A stretch of DNA of 64,000 nt, from assembly GCF_000620785.1 (NCBI RefSeq), contig NZ_JIAI01000015.1:107001-171000 (forward strand), written 5' to 3'. This document shows positions 36,473 through 44,093 of the stretch, piece after piece. Position 1 is the first letter of the stretch; each line of letters begins with the position of its first letter. The translations under genes were made by a program, and so were the position numbers. The notes below the pieces were generated by a model. That model had not been told where the DNA came from and made no database searches. It was given only the letters and a program-made list of their open reading frames with translations. The DNA is from Actinospineispora acaciae DSM 45401 (GTDB lineage Bacteria; Actinomycetota; Actinomycetes; Mycobacteriales; Pseudonocardiaceae).

Positions 36473-36829
36473 GTGAACACCCTGGTCAAGCGCTACATCG
36501 AGGCCTGGAACGAGACCGACCCCACCGCCCGCCGCGCCCTCATCGACGCCCTCTACACCCCCGATGCCAACTACACCGACCCCATGGCCGACGCCCGCGG
36601 CCGCGACCAGATCGACGCCACCATCGCCGCCGTCCAACAGCAGTTCGCCGGCCTGACCTTCACCCTCGCCGGCGAGCCCGACGCCCACCACAACACCGCC
36701 CGCTTCCACTGGCACCTGGCCGCCCCGGGCGCCACCGACCCCCTGGTCATCGGCTTCGACGTCGCCGTAGCCGAAAACGACCGCCTCCGCCACGTCTACG
36801 GCTTCCTCGACAAGGTCCCCCAGACCTGA
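36473..36829 (+). CDS. NTF2-like (SnoaL-type) protein
   Basis: 118 residues from GTG 36473, preceded by GAGGAGGAA. Short NTF2 fold: KRYIEAWNETDPTARRALI, YTPDANYTDPMADARGRDQI, FTLAGEPDAHHNTARFHWHL, ending HVYGFLDKVP. Most such proteins annotated in actinobacteria have no known substrate. Nine bases after the stop a 45-bp dispersed repeat begins. Confidence 0.8.
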   Translation: MNTLVKRYIEAWNETDPTARRALIDALYTPDANYTDPMADARGRDQIDATIAAVQQQFAGLTFTLAGEPDAHHNTARFHWHLAAPGATDPLVIGFDVAVAENDRLRHVYGFLDKVPQT

Positions 36830-36838
36830 CCCAACCGC

Positions 36839-36883
36839 CCGCGAGTCGGGATTTTTGTCAGGGTGAGTCGCGGATTCCGTCAG
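36839..36883 (+). repeat. 45-bp dispersed repeat, copy B
   Basis: Begins CCGCGAGTCGGGATTTTTG and ends GGATTCCGTCAG; five base differences from copy A by direct alignment. Orientation is plus, opposite to copy C, so B and C form inverted repeats around the SDR gene 36947-37786. Confidence 0.85.
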
Positions 36884-36946
36884 CCGACGGGATCCGCGAC
36901 CCAAACCCGATTGCCCGCTGCCCGCGCCCTCCGGCACCCTCGCCGG

Positions 36947-37786
36947 ATGATCAGACCGAGGCGCGCACTGGTGACAGGGGTGAGCCGGCGGCGCGGCATC
37001 GGGTTCGCAATCGTGCGCCGGCTGCTCGAAGACGGCGCCAGCGTGTTCGCCCAGTCCTGGACCCAGCACGACGCCACCCAGCCGTGGGGAGCCGACCCCG
37101 TCGGGATCGACGGCGTACTCGCCGAGCTCGGCGGTGTGGGCGACCGGCTGGCGCACGCCGAGTACGACCTGGAGCGCCCGCAGGCCCCCGCCGAGCTGGT
37201 GGCCGAGGCGACGCGGCGGTTCGACGGCGTGGACACCCTGGTGGTCAACCACGCGCGCAGCTCGCTCGGCCGGCTCGACGAGCTGGACGCCGACGAGCTG
37301 GACAGGTGCTGGGCGGTGAACGTGCGGGCGACGCTGTTGCTGGTCAAGGCGTTCGCCGAGCAGTTCACCGGCTCGGAAGGCCGGGTGGTGCTGTTCACCT
37401 CCGGCCAGCACCTGGGGCCGATGGCCGACGAGATCCCGTACGCGGTCAGCAAGGGCGCCCTGCATCAGCTCACCCTCACGCTCTCCGAAGCGCTGGCCGA
37501 CCGGGGCGTCACGGTGAACACCGTCAATCCCGGCCCCACGGACACCGGGTGGTCCGGCCCCGAGCTTGCCGACCTGGTGGGCCGGTCGATGCCGAAGGGG
37601 CGGTGGAACACGCCCGACGAAGCGGCCGGAGTGGTCGCCATGCTGCTCGGCGCGGACGCGGCACCGATCACCGGCCGGGTGATCGACGCCGAGGCGGGTT
37701 TCCGGCGTTGGCCCCTCATGGCGGACGTCCCGAACCGTGCCGAGGGCACCCCGACTCGCGCCGACGGATCCGCCGGCTCGTCCTGA
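36947..37786 (+). CDS. Short-chain dehydrogenase/reductase bracketed by inverted repeats
   Basis: 279 residues from ATG 36947. SDR fold with altered cofactor motif TGVSRRRGIG (9-18), NHARS in place of NNAG, catalytic FTSGQHLG and Tyr-x-x-x-Lys in PYAVSKG, then NPGPTDTGW. The domain ends at about residue 257 (VIDAEAGFRRWP). The remaining 20 or so residues (ADVPNRAEGTPTRADG...) are unlike SDRs, and the stop codon (37784-37786) lies inside repeat copy C, so the C-terminus was probably rewritten by the repeat. Function unknown; annotated relatives often carry the 3-ketoacyl-ACP reductase label. Confidence 0.8.
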   Translation: MIRPRRALVTGVSRRRGIGFAIVRRLLEDGASVFAQSWTQHDATQPWGADPVGIDGVLAELGGVGDRLAHAEYDLERPQAPAELVAEATRRFDGVDTLVVNHARSSLGRLDELDADELDRCWAVNVRATLLLVKAFAEQFTGSEGRVVLFTSGQHLGPMADEIPYAVSKGALHQLTLTLSEALADRGVTVNTVNPGPTDTGWSGPELADLVGRSMPKGRWNTPDEAAGVVAMLLGADAAPITGRVIDAEAGFRRWPLMADVPNRAEGTPTRADGSAGSS

Positions 37787-37827
37787 CGAAATCCCCGACT
37801 CACCCTGACAAAAACCCCGACTCGCGG
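37783..37827 (-). repeat. 45-bp dispersed repeat, copy C
   Basis: Minus-strand reading begins CCGCGAGTCGGGGTTTTTG and ends GGATTTCGTCAG. It contains the stop codon of the upstream SDR gene. A further partial unit (CCCCGACTCGCG on plus, 37749-37760) lies inside the SDR 3' end. Confidence 0.85.
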
Positions 37828-37897
37828 GCCTACGCGCGGGGGGCGGGTGGGGCGGGGATAGGTTGGCACGGACTTGAGCGGGTTAAGGGGGGCTCAC

Positions 37898-39343
37898 GTG
37901 AGGCAGTCCGTGGTGTTCACGGCGCTGGTTCTGGCGTCGGCGGTGGTGGTTGCGGCGTGTTCGTCGGCGCCGGCGGGCAAGAGCGGCGGTGAGGGTGAGG
38001 CGCGGTCGGAGAACCCGCCGGCCGCCTCGCTGGGGCCGCCGCCGGCGATGCGGGTGGTCACGACCGGGCTGGACCACGCGTGGGACATGGTCTGGGGGCC
38101 GGACAACTTCATCTGGGTCACCGAGCGCGTCGGCAAGCGGGTGACCAGGATCAACCCGGCGGACGGCGCCAAGACCACGGCGGTCACCGTGCCGGACGCG
38201 GCGGACGGGTCGCACGGGCAGCAGGGGATGCTCGGGCTCGCGTTCGGCGACCGGGTGGCGTACCTGGCGTACAGCTACAACACGGCCCAGCCGCCCACGA
38301 ACGAGAACCTCCGCGGCAAGATCGTCCGCTTCACTTACGACCAGGCGGCGGGCACCCTGCGCGACCCGGTGGACGTGATCACCAACCTGCCGGCCAGCCC
38401 GGACCACAACGCCGGCCGGCTGCTGCTCGGCCCGGACCGGAAGCTGTACTACTCGATCGGCGACCAGGGCCACAACCAGTTCAAGAACGCCTGCCTGCCG
38501 ATCCGCGCGCAGGACACCCCCACCGCCGCCCAGGTCGCCGCCAAGGACTGGAGCACGTACCAGGGCAAGATCCTGCGCCTCAACCCGGACGGCACCGTCC
38601 CGGCGGACAACCCGACCATCCGGGGCGTGCGCAGCCACGTGTTCAGCTACGGCCACCGCAACCCGCAGGGGCTCACGTTCGGGCCGGGCGGACGGCTGTT
38701 CTCCGACGAGCACGGCCCGAAGAGCGACGACGAGATCAACCTGGTCAAGGGCGGGAAGAACTACGGCTGGCCGTTCGTCGCCGGGTTCCGGGACAACCAG
38801 TCGTACTGGTACGCGAACTGGTCCGCGGCGCCGAACTGCGCGGGCCTGGAGTACGACGACTACGACATCCCGGCCGGCGTGCCGCACGGCCCGCACGAGC
38901 TGGAGTGGAACGACCCGGACTACACCGAGCCACTCAAGACCATCTACACCGTGCCGACCGGCCACAACTTCAAGGACGAGGCCTGCGGGGAGAACCTGGA
39001 CCTGTGCTGGCCGTCGATCGCCCCGTCCAGCCTGGTCTACTTCCCCGCCGACAAGGCGCCGAACCCGGCACTGGCCAACGCGCTGCTGGCGACCAGCCTG
39101 AAGAACGGCGCGCTGTACGTGCTCAAGCTGTCCCAGGACGGCAACTGGGTGAACGGTGACATCGTGCAGCTGTTCCGTACCCGCAACAGGTACCGGGCGG
39201 TGACGGTCAGCCCGGACCGGACGAAGGTCTACATCACCACCGACAGCGAGGGCCTCGCCGGGCCGGGCTCGGGCTCGCAGAGCGGCGAGCTGGACAACCC
39301 GGGCGCGCTGCTGGAGTTCGCCCTGGCCGTGCCGGGCAAGTGA
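37898..39343 (+). CDS. PQQ-type soluble aldose/sugar dehydrogenase, lipoprotein
   Basis: 481 residues from GTG 37898 with an AAGGGGGG ribosome site. Lipoprotein signal: VVFTALVLASAVVVAAC. Beta-propeller of the glucose/sorbosone dehydrogenase (GDH-B) family: HGQQGMLGLAF, SPDHNAGRLLLGPDRKLYYSIGDQG (split motif with the catalytic His near HNAG), YGHRNPQGLTFGPGG (PQQ-binding Arg-Asn) and FSDEHGPKSDDEINLV. Oxidises aldoses outside the membrane using PQQ in characterised members. No pqq synthesis genes are in the window, so an apoenzyme or imported cofactor is possible. Overlaps the M15 peptidase gene by four bases. Confidence 0.86.
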   Translation: MRQSVVFTALVLASAVVVAACSSAPAGKSGGEGEARSENPPAASLGPPPAMRVVTTGLDHAWDMVWGPDNFIWVTERVGKRVTRINPADGAKTTAVTVPDAADGSHGQQGMLGLAFGDRVAYLAYSYNTAQPPTNENLRGKIVRFTYDQAAGTLRDPVDVITNLPASPDHNAGRLLLGPDRKLYYSIGDQGHNQFKNACLPIRAQDTPTAAQVAAKDWSTYQGKILRLNPDGTVPADNPTIRGVRSHVFSYGHRNPQGLTFGPGGRLFSDEHGPKSDDEINLVKGGKNYGWPFVAGFRDNQSYWYANWSAAPNCAGLEYDDYDIPAGVPHGPHELEWNDPDYTEPLKTIYTVPTGHNFKDEACGENLDLCWPSIAPSSLVYFPADKAPNPALANALLATSLKNGALYVLKLSQDGNWVNGDIVQLFRTRNRYRAVTVSPDRTKVYITTDSEGLAGPGSGSQSGELDNPGALLEFALAVPGK

Positions 39344-39963
39344 TCACCGCCATCGCCACGGTGGCCGCCGTGCTGCTCCTCGCCGGGCCGGCGCTGCCGC
39401 CGTACACCTCGGAGGTCGCCCCGGTGACCCAGGAGCGGCTCGGGCCGAGCTGGCGGGCGGGCTGCCCGGTGGGCGCGGACCAACTGCGGCTGGTGCGGGT
39501 GGACTACGTCGGCTTCGACGGGGCCGCGCACCGGGGCGAGCTGGTGGTGGCCGACGCGGTGGCGCGGGAGGTCGCGGACATCTTCGGCGAGCTGTACCGC
39601 GACCGGTTCCCGATCGAACGAATGGACACCGCCGAGAAGTTCGCCGCCGACGACGACAGGTCGATGGCCGCGGACAACACCTCGGCGTTCAACTGCCGCC
39701 CGATCGAGGGCACCAGCCGCTGGTCGTACCACGCCTACGGCCGCGCGGTCGACATCAACACGTTGCGCAACCCGTACATCTCGAAGTCCGGCGCGGTCTC
39801 GCCACCGGCCGGCGCGCCCTACGCGGACCGCAACCGCACCGACCCCGGCATGATCCACGCCGACGACGCCACCGTCCGCGCGTTCAAGCGCCGGGGCTGG
39901 AGCTGGGGCGGGGACTGGACGTCACCGAAGGACTACCAGCACTTCGAGAAGCCACCGGCGTGA
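39340..39963 (+). CDS. Exported M15-family peptidase (D-Ala-D-Ala carboxypeptidase-like)
   Basis: 207 residues, GTG start coupled to the preceding gene by GTGA. Short hydrophobic leader (MITAIATVAAVLLLAGPALP) suggests secretion. Peptidase_M15_4 zinc-site motifs: SYHAYGRAVDIN (His and Asp ligands) and DYQHFEK (third ligand His), with preceding NTSAFNCRP. Likely cuts peptidoglycan peptides. Its last 80 bases overlap the 3' end of the convergent NCS1 gene, so both C-termini are encoded on opposite strands of the same DNA. Confidence 0.84.
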   Translation: MITAIATVAAVLLLAGPALPPYTSEVAPVTQERLGPSWRAGCPVGADQLRLVRVDYVGFDGAAHRGELVVADAVAREVADIFGELYRDRFPIERMDTAEKFAADDDRSMAADNTSAFNCRPIEGTSRWSYHAYGRAVDINTLRNPYISKSGAVSPPAGAPYADRNRTDPGMIHADDATVRAFKRRGWSWGGDWTSPKDYQHFEKPPA

Positions 39964-41332
39964 GCGCCCGGCGGCGCATGAGGACGTAGTACAGCGCCCC
40001 GGAGACCAGCGCGCCGACGATCCAGGAGATGTCGCCGCCGTCCAGCAACCGCGCCACCGCACCTTCGTAGTAGTGGTTGTTCATGAACGGAAGCTGGACG
40101 GCGAACCCGACCAGGTACGAGCCCATCCCGGCCGCGCTGACCCGCCCGTAGATCCCGTTCGGCCGGTACATCGCGTCCACGTCGTACTCGCCGCGCCGCA
40201 CCAGGTAGTAGTCCACCAGGTTGACCGCCGTCCACGGGCTCATCGCCGCGAGCACCAGCACCAGGAACGTCTCGAACGACGCCAGCAGGTTGTCCTTGTA
40301 CAGAAACCCCAGGTAGGTGGCCAGCACCGCGACCGGAATGATGTACGCCAGCCGCACCCGCAGGCCGCCGCGCCAGCGCCGGTAGAACGTGGTCACCAGC
40401 GTCATCGACGACATGTAGCCGCCGTAGATGTTCAGCGCGTTGATGCTGAACACGCCCAGGATCAGCGCCAGGTAGGTGATCGCGGCGAACCAGCCGCCCG
40501 CGCCGCCCGCCACCGTGCCGATCGCGGCCACCGGCCCGCCGGTGAACTGACGCTGCAGCGACGCTCCGAGGATCATCAGCCACGCGCCGCTGACCCCGAC
40601 GCCGGCGTAGGTGTACCAGAACACGCTGGCGATGGACGTGCTCGCCGGCAGGTAGCGCGCGTAGTCGGCCACGTAGGGCGCGAACCCGAGCTGCGAGATC
40701 GCCGGCACCGAGACCGCGAGCAGGAACGGCCCCAGCTCGAACCCGGGCTCGGGCGCGGCCGCCGGGGCGGCGTGGGGGACGGTCAGCATCAGCACGGTGA
40801 GCACCGCGAACACGGCGGCGACCAGGTACGACAGGTACCGCTCGAACCTGTGGATCAGGTTGTATCCGAAGATCGCCACCAGCGCGCTGAGCACGGACAG
40901 CACGATGATCCCGGCGGAGAGCGGCAGCCCGGTCAAGGCGGTGAGCGCCTCCGCCCCGAGCACCACCCCGGCGGCGTAGAACCCCAGGTACATGACGACG
41001 ACGAAGACCAGCGGGATGGCCGCGCCGTAGTAGCCGAACTGCGCCCGGCTCTGGATCATCTGCGGGAGCCCGAGGTGCGGCCCCTGCGCGGAGTGGCTGG
41101 CCATCAGCAGGGTGCCGACCACCACCCCGATCAGGATGCCGACCACCGCCCAGCCCAGGCTGAGCCGCCCGCTGGCCACCGTGGTCGCGCCGGCCGCCAC
41201 CACCGGCAGCTCCATGTTCGCGCCGAACCAGACGTACATCAGGTCCGACGGCTTGCCGTGGCGCAGCTCGTGCGGGATGAACTCGATGCTGCGCTGCTCG
41301 ACCAGGAAGTCGGGGCGCTCCTGACGATCCAT
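39884..41332 (-). CDS. NCS1-family nucleobase/allantoin/hydantoin permease
   Basis: 482 residues from ATG 41332; the frame upstream of it is non-conserved. About twelve membrane helices. NCS1 features: SIEFIPHELRHGKPSDLMYVW..., WFGANMELPVVAAG (helix 1), SRAQFGYYGAAIPL (helix 3), SPWTAVNLVDYYLVRRG near helix 10. Imports purines, pyrimidines, thiamine, allantoin or hydantoins. The C-terminal tail (Ser/Pro-rich, PSVTSSPRPSSSPG) is encoded antisense to the M15 peptidase gene. A GntR-type palindrome is 20 bases upstream of the start. Confidence 0.87.
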   Translation of the reverse strand: MDRQERPDFLVEQRSIEFIPHELRHGKPSDLMYVWFGANMELPVVAAGATTVASGRLSLGWAVVGILIGVVVGTLLMASHSAQGPHLGLPQMIQSRAQFGYYGAAIPLVFVVVMYLGFYAAGVVLGAEALTALTGLPLSAGIIVLSVLSALVAIFGYNLIHRFERYLSYLVAAVFAVLTVLMLTVPHAAPAAAPEPGFELGPFLLAVSVPAISQLGFAPYVADYARYLPASTSIASVFWYTYAGVGVSGAWLMILGASLQRQFTGGPVAAIGTVAGGAGGWFAAITYLALILGVFSINALNIYGGYMSSMTLVTTFYRRWRGGLRVRLAYIIPVAVLATYLGFLYKDNLLASFETFLVLVLAAMSPWTAVNLVDYYLVRRGEYDVDAMYRPNGIYGRVSAAGMGSYLVGFAVQLPFMNNHYYEGAVARLLDGGDISWIVGALVSGALYYVLMRRRALTPVASRSAGSPSVTSSPRPSSSPGA

Positions 41333-41351
41333 GCCCGGGGACAGTAAGGCA

Positions 41352-41365
41352 GATTGTCGACAATC
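41352..41365. promoter_or_regulatory. GntR/FadR-type operator upstream of the NCS1 permease
   Basis: GATTGTCGACAATC is a perfect 14-bp palindrome. It contains TTGT-CG-ACAA, in line with the T-N-G-T-N-A-C-N-A pattern bound by FadR-subfamily GntR regulators. No GntR gene is in the neighbourhood. Confidence 0.5.
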
Positions 41366-41385
41366 GCATGACTGACAACTCGGGG

Positions 41386-42081
41386 TCAGGCCGGTGCAGA
41401 GAGCCAACGCTCCAGTTCGCGGTCGTAGCCGTCCGCCACCCGCAGGTCCCTGCCGCTCCGGCGCACCAACCAGCCTCGGGTGAGGAACTCGCTGGTCAGG
41501 GCGGCCGGTAAGGCGCCGGCCAGGTGTGGGCGGCGGTGCGTCCAGTCCACGCAGCTCCGGGCGAACACCCGCCTGCTTTTTGTGATGCGTGTCACGTCGA
41601 GGCCGAGGGCGGTGACCAGGTGGTGACCGCGCGCGGTGAGCTCGTGGTCGGTGTCGTCCAGCTCGCGCAGTGCCCCGGCCGCGAGCAGCCGCTCCCGCAG
41701 CTCCACCCCGCGCCGGCCGGCCAGGTGGTCGTAGCAGGTGCGCGCCTCGGCCAGGGCAGTGGCGGTGCGGTGCGCGCGCAGGGAGCGGACCGGGGCCGGC
41801 GGCGCCAGTTGGGCCAGCGCCTCCAGCGCCGCGCCGACCGCCGGCCCGGCAAGCTCGTGGTAGCGGTGCCGGCCCTGGGCACGGACCCGCACCAGGCCGG
41901 CGTCGACGAGCTTGCGCAGGTGCACGGTGGCCGTCGCCGGCCGGATCCCGGCGACCCTGGCCAGCTCACCGGCCGGCAGCGCGTGCCCGCCGGCCAGCGC
42001 GCCGAGCATCGCCGCCCGCGCCGGGTCACCGAACAACACGGCCACGGCGGCCAGGTCACGATCCCTCTGCTCATCCGCCAT
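41386..42081 (-). CDS. ArsR-family winged-helix regulator with extended C-terminus
   Basis: 231 residues from ATG 42081. Winged helix at about 10-85: LFGDPARAAMLGALAGG, LPAGELARVAGIRPATATVHLRKLVDAGLVRV, QGRHRYHELAGP. The C-terminal part (about 100-231) is longer than classical ArsR and has no metal-binding Cys/His cluster that I can see. Divergent from an NTF2-like gene with a 65-base gap carrying TTAGGC-CTGC-GGCTAA (42106-42121), a candidate operator. Confidence 0.83.
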   Translation of the reverse strand: MADEQRDRDLAAVAVLFGDPARAAMLGALAGGHALPAGELARVAGIRPATATVHLRKLVDAGLVRVRAQGRHRYHELAGPAVGAALEALAQLAPPAPVRSLRAHRTATALAEARTCYDHLAGRRGVELRERLLAAGALRELDDTDHELTARGHHLVTALGLDVTRITKSRRVFARSCVDWTHRRPHLAGALPAALTSEFLTRGWLVRRSGRDLRVADGYDRELERWLSAPA

Positions 42082-42146
42082 ACGTCGAGCATGCCGCAAC
42101 CACTGTTAGGCCTGCGGCTAAACGTCAGCGCCTTAGCGTCGTGGAC

Positions 42147-42542
42147 ATGACAGAACACATCTTCAAGGCCTGGGACGACGCCCTCGGCGCCAAGGACCTG
42201 GACGCCGCCATGGCGCTCTACACGCCCGACACCACACTGGAGAGCCCGCTCGTGCGCCACCTGCTCGGCACCGACCAGGGCGTGGTGCGCGGCCGCTGCG
42301 ACCTGCGCGCGTTCGTACGCCAGGTGTTCGCCAGCCAACCGCCCGAACGCCGCCGCTTCCGCCACGGCCTGCTGACCGACGGCACCCGCCTGACCTGGGA
42401 GTACCCCCGGGTCTCCCCCGACGGCGACCAGATGGACATCGTCGAGGTGATGGACCTGCGCGACGGCCTGATCGCCGCGCACCGGGTCTACTGGGGCTGG
42501 AACAGCGTCCGCCTCCTCCAGTCCGGCGCCCACCCCCGCTAG
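42147..42542 (+). CDS. NTF2-like (SnoaL-type) protein
   Basis: 131 residues from ATG 42147. NTF2-like sequence: FKAWDDALGAKDLDAAMALYTPDTTLESPLV, split over the usual first helices and strand, then DRTL-like strands and MDIVEVMDLRDGLIAAHRVYWGW at the end. Probably regulated by the divergent ArsR gene. Function unknown. Its stop overlaps that of the convergent methyltransferase. Confidence 0.8.
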   Translation: MTEHIFKAWDDALGAKDLDAAMALYTPDTTLESPLVRHLLGTDQGVVRGRCDLRAFVRQVFASQPPERRRFRHGLLTDGTRLTWEYPRVSPDGDQMDIVEVMDLRDGLIAAHRVYWGWNSVRLLQSGAHPR

Positions 42543-43666
42543 TCCAGTGCGAGCCGCTGACCGTCCGGTCCAACCGTGATCCGCCAGTCCGCGACCTCGG
42601 GCCGCCCGCGCAGCCGCCACCAGCGGTACGCAGCTTCGACCTCGTCGAAGAGCCTGCGCGGGCCGGCCTGCGCGACCGGATAGGGCGGCCGCTCGGTGAC
42701 CTCGACGGACGCCCAGGACCGGGACTCGGGGTCGAGCAGCCATTGGACGCCGGTACGTCCGGAAGCCGGTTGCCAGACCTTGTGGACGTCCTTGACCCGT
42801 TGGCCGATGGCGACGGCCGCCGCCCGGTGACTGACCCACCGATAGGGGTGCACGTCGGTGCTGGACCGTCGCTCGGCCTCCCCGATGAACGCACCGCCGT
42901 TGAACCTGGGCGTCCGCTGCGCGCGCAGGGCCATGAACGCGGCCGGTCCAGCGAGCCGTCCGCTCGCGCCACCGCCGGGGAGACGGGTGAGCACAGCGAT
43001 GCCCGGCGGCTGGTAGCTGTTGCTCAACGGCGCCACGATGATGCCGCCGGGCATGGTCTGCTCGATCCAGGAGTAGGGAACCCGGCGCGAGCCGACGGTG
43101 GCGATCACTCGGTGGTACGGAGCCCCCGGCGGCCATCCGTGCGCGCCGTCCGCCGTGACGGTCCGAACCGCGTCGTAGCCGGCCCGGTTCAGCGCCATCC
43201 GGGCACGCAGCGCCACGGCGGGGTCGATCTCCACGGTGGTGACGTTCTCCGCGCCGACGCGGTGGGCGAGCAGCGCGGCGTTCCACCCGGTGCCGGTCCC
43301 GATCTCCAACACCCGCTCACCGGGTCGCGGATCGAGCTCGATGAGCATCTCGGCCACCACCGTCGGCTGCGACGCCGAGGACGTCACCTCGCGCCCAGTC
43401 CCGTCCAGGGCCGGCCGACCGTCGTTGACCTGCGTGTTGACGGCCTCGTCGGCGTAACACAGCTCCAGCCACCTGTCAGGGTCGTCGGAACGCCGAAGCG
43501 GTACCAGGTCGTTGCCCGGACGGCCGTACTCGTACAGGTAGATCGTGTCCGGCAGGAACAGGTGGCGGGGCGCCATCCTCATGGCGTCTGCCCAATGGCC
43601 TGGGATCTTCTTCTTCACGACCAACGCCGACACCATGGACTCACACAGCGGCTCGGGATCCGTCAC
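42539..43666 (-). CDS. PIMT-family O-methyltransferase with extra C-terminal domain (RiPP-associated type)
   Basis: 375 residues, GTG start at 43666 that forms GTGA with the stop of a 36-codon peptide gene. The N-terminal two thirds are a protein-L-isoaspartate methyltransferase fold: HLFLPD, TSSASQPTVVAEM (the PIMT S-Q-P loop, Ser99-Gln100-Pro101), SAM motif VLEIGTGTGWNAALLA (about 119-134), VTTVEIDPAVA, and MPGGIIVAPL. Housekeeping PIMT is about 210 residues; here a C-terminal domain of about 150 residues (RTPRFNGGAFIGEAERRS to the end) is added, as known for actinobacterial PIMT homologues that methylate Asp in lanthipeptides, graspetides and imiditides to make aspartimide. The coupled Asp-rich peptide makes that role plausible. 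Repair of aged proteins is the alternative. Confidence 0.82.
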   Translation of the reverse strand: MTDPEPLCESMVSALVVKKKIPGHWADAMRMAPRHLFLPDTIYLYEYGRPGNDLVPLRRSDDPDRWLELCYADEAVNTQVNDGRPALDGTGREVTSSASQPTVVAEMLIELDPRPGERVLEIGTGTGWNAALLAHRVGAENVTTVEIDPAVALRARMALNRAGYDAVRTVTADGAHGWPPGAPYHRVIATVGSRRVPYSWIEQTMPGGIIVAPLSNSYQPPGIAVLTRLPGGGASGRLAGPAAFMALRAQRTPRFNGGAFIGEAERRSSTDVHPYRWVSHRAAAVAIGQRVKDVHKVWQPASGRTGVQWLLDPESRSWASVEVTERPPYPVAQAGPRRLFDEVEAAYRWWRLRGRPEVADWRITVGPDGQRLALD

Positions 43667-43773
43667 TTCTTGCCGTGCTTTCCCGGGTCCGGGTCCGCCG
43701 GAATGGGACCGGGTGGGGCCTGCCCGTCGTTCTCCGGGTTGGGCTGCGGATCTGGCTTGTCATGCTCACCCAT
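43663..43773 (-). CDS. 36-codon Asp/Pro-rich peptide, candidate RiPP precursor
   Basis: ATG at 43773 with GAGAGGAG six bases upstream; stop TGA overlaps the GTG start of the methyltransferase. The peptide starts MGEHDKPDPQPNPENDG and ends PADPDPGKHGKK. It has ten Pro, five Asp and two Asn in 36 residues, includes one Asp-Gly (16-17), the dipeptide most prone to aspartimide, and no hydrophobic segment or Cys. Overlap with genes on both sides (ATGGGTGA upstream, GTGA downstream) and a good ribosome site support real translation. Function as modification substrate is inference; a small accessory protein is possible. Confidence 0.55.
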   Translation of the reverse strand: MGEHDKPDPQPNPENDGQAPPGPIPADPDPGKHGKK

Positions 43774-43966
43774 GACGTCTCCTCTCGTGGTGGCCGGCCC
43801 GTCGCAGGCCGCGACTGGTACGCCAACACGTCAAGCGAAAGCGCAGCAGATCAGCGACCGTGATCGAGCCGTACCGCGCCCGCAGGGTTATCGGCCACGC
43901 GGCCCTCGGCTCGTCCTGGCGCTTCGAACCGTGGTCATAGGCATCGGATTGTTGCTCGAAGTCCAT
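43766..43966 (-). CDS. 66-codon hypothetical gene upstream of the peptide
   Basis: 66 residues from ATG 43966 with AAGGGAC nearby. Reads MDFEQQSDAYDHGSKRQDEP at the N-terminus, then ITLRARYGSITVADLLRFRL, then a very basic C-terminus (RTSRGLRRAGHHERRRHG). Its stop overlaps the peptide start by eight bases, so the three minus-strand frames form one coupled chain. No recognised domain. Could be a leader or RiPP-recognition-type helper, or a non-coding stretch that is open by chance. Confidence 0.4.
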   Translation of the reverse strand: MDFEQQSDAYDHGSKRQDEPRAAWPITLRARYGSITVADLLRFRLTCWRTSRGLRRAGHHERRRHG

Positions 43967-44093
43967 CGCTCGCTGTCCCTTCGACCGTACGTGCTGACCG
44001 CGTCAGCGTCCGCCATGCGCCCGACCAGGAACACCCCGCACAACCACCTATTCACTGCGTAATTCCCCGTGCCGCAGGGAGTACCTTTGGCGC

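Noticed and set aside
36839..37827. Insertion sequence or composite transposon around the SDR gene
   Set aside because: Inverted copies of a 45-bp repeat are present, but there is no transposase and no target-site duplication could be identified. It is reported only as a repeat-bracketed gene.
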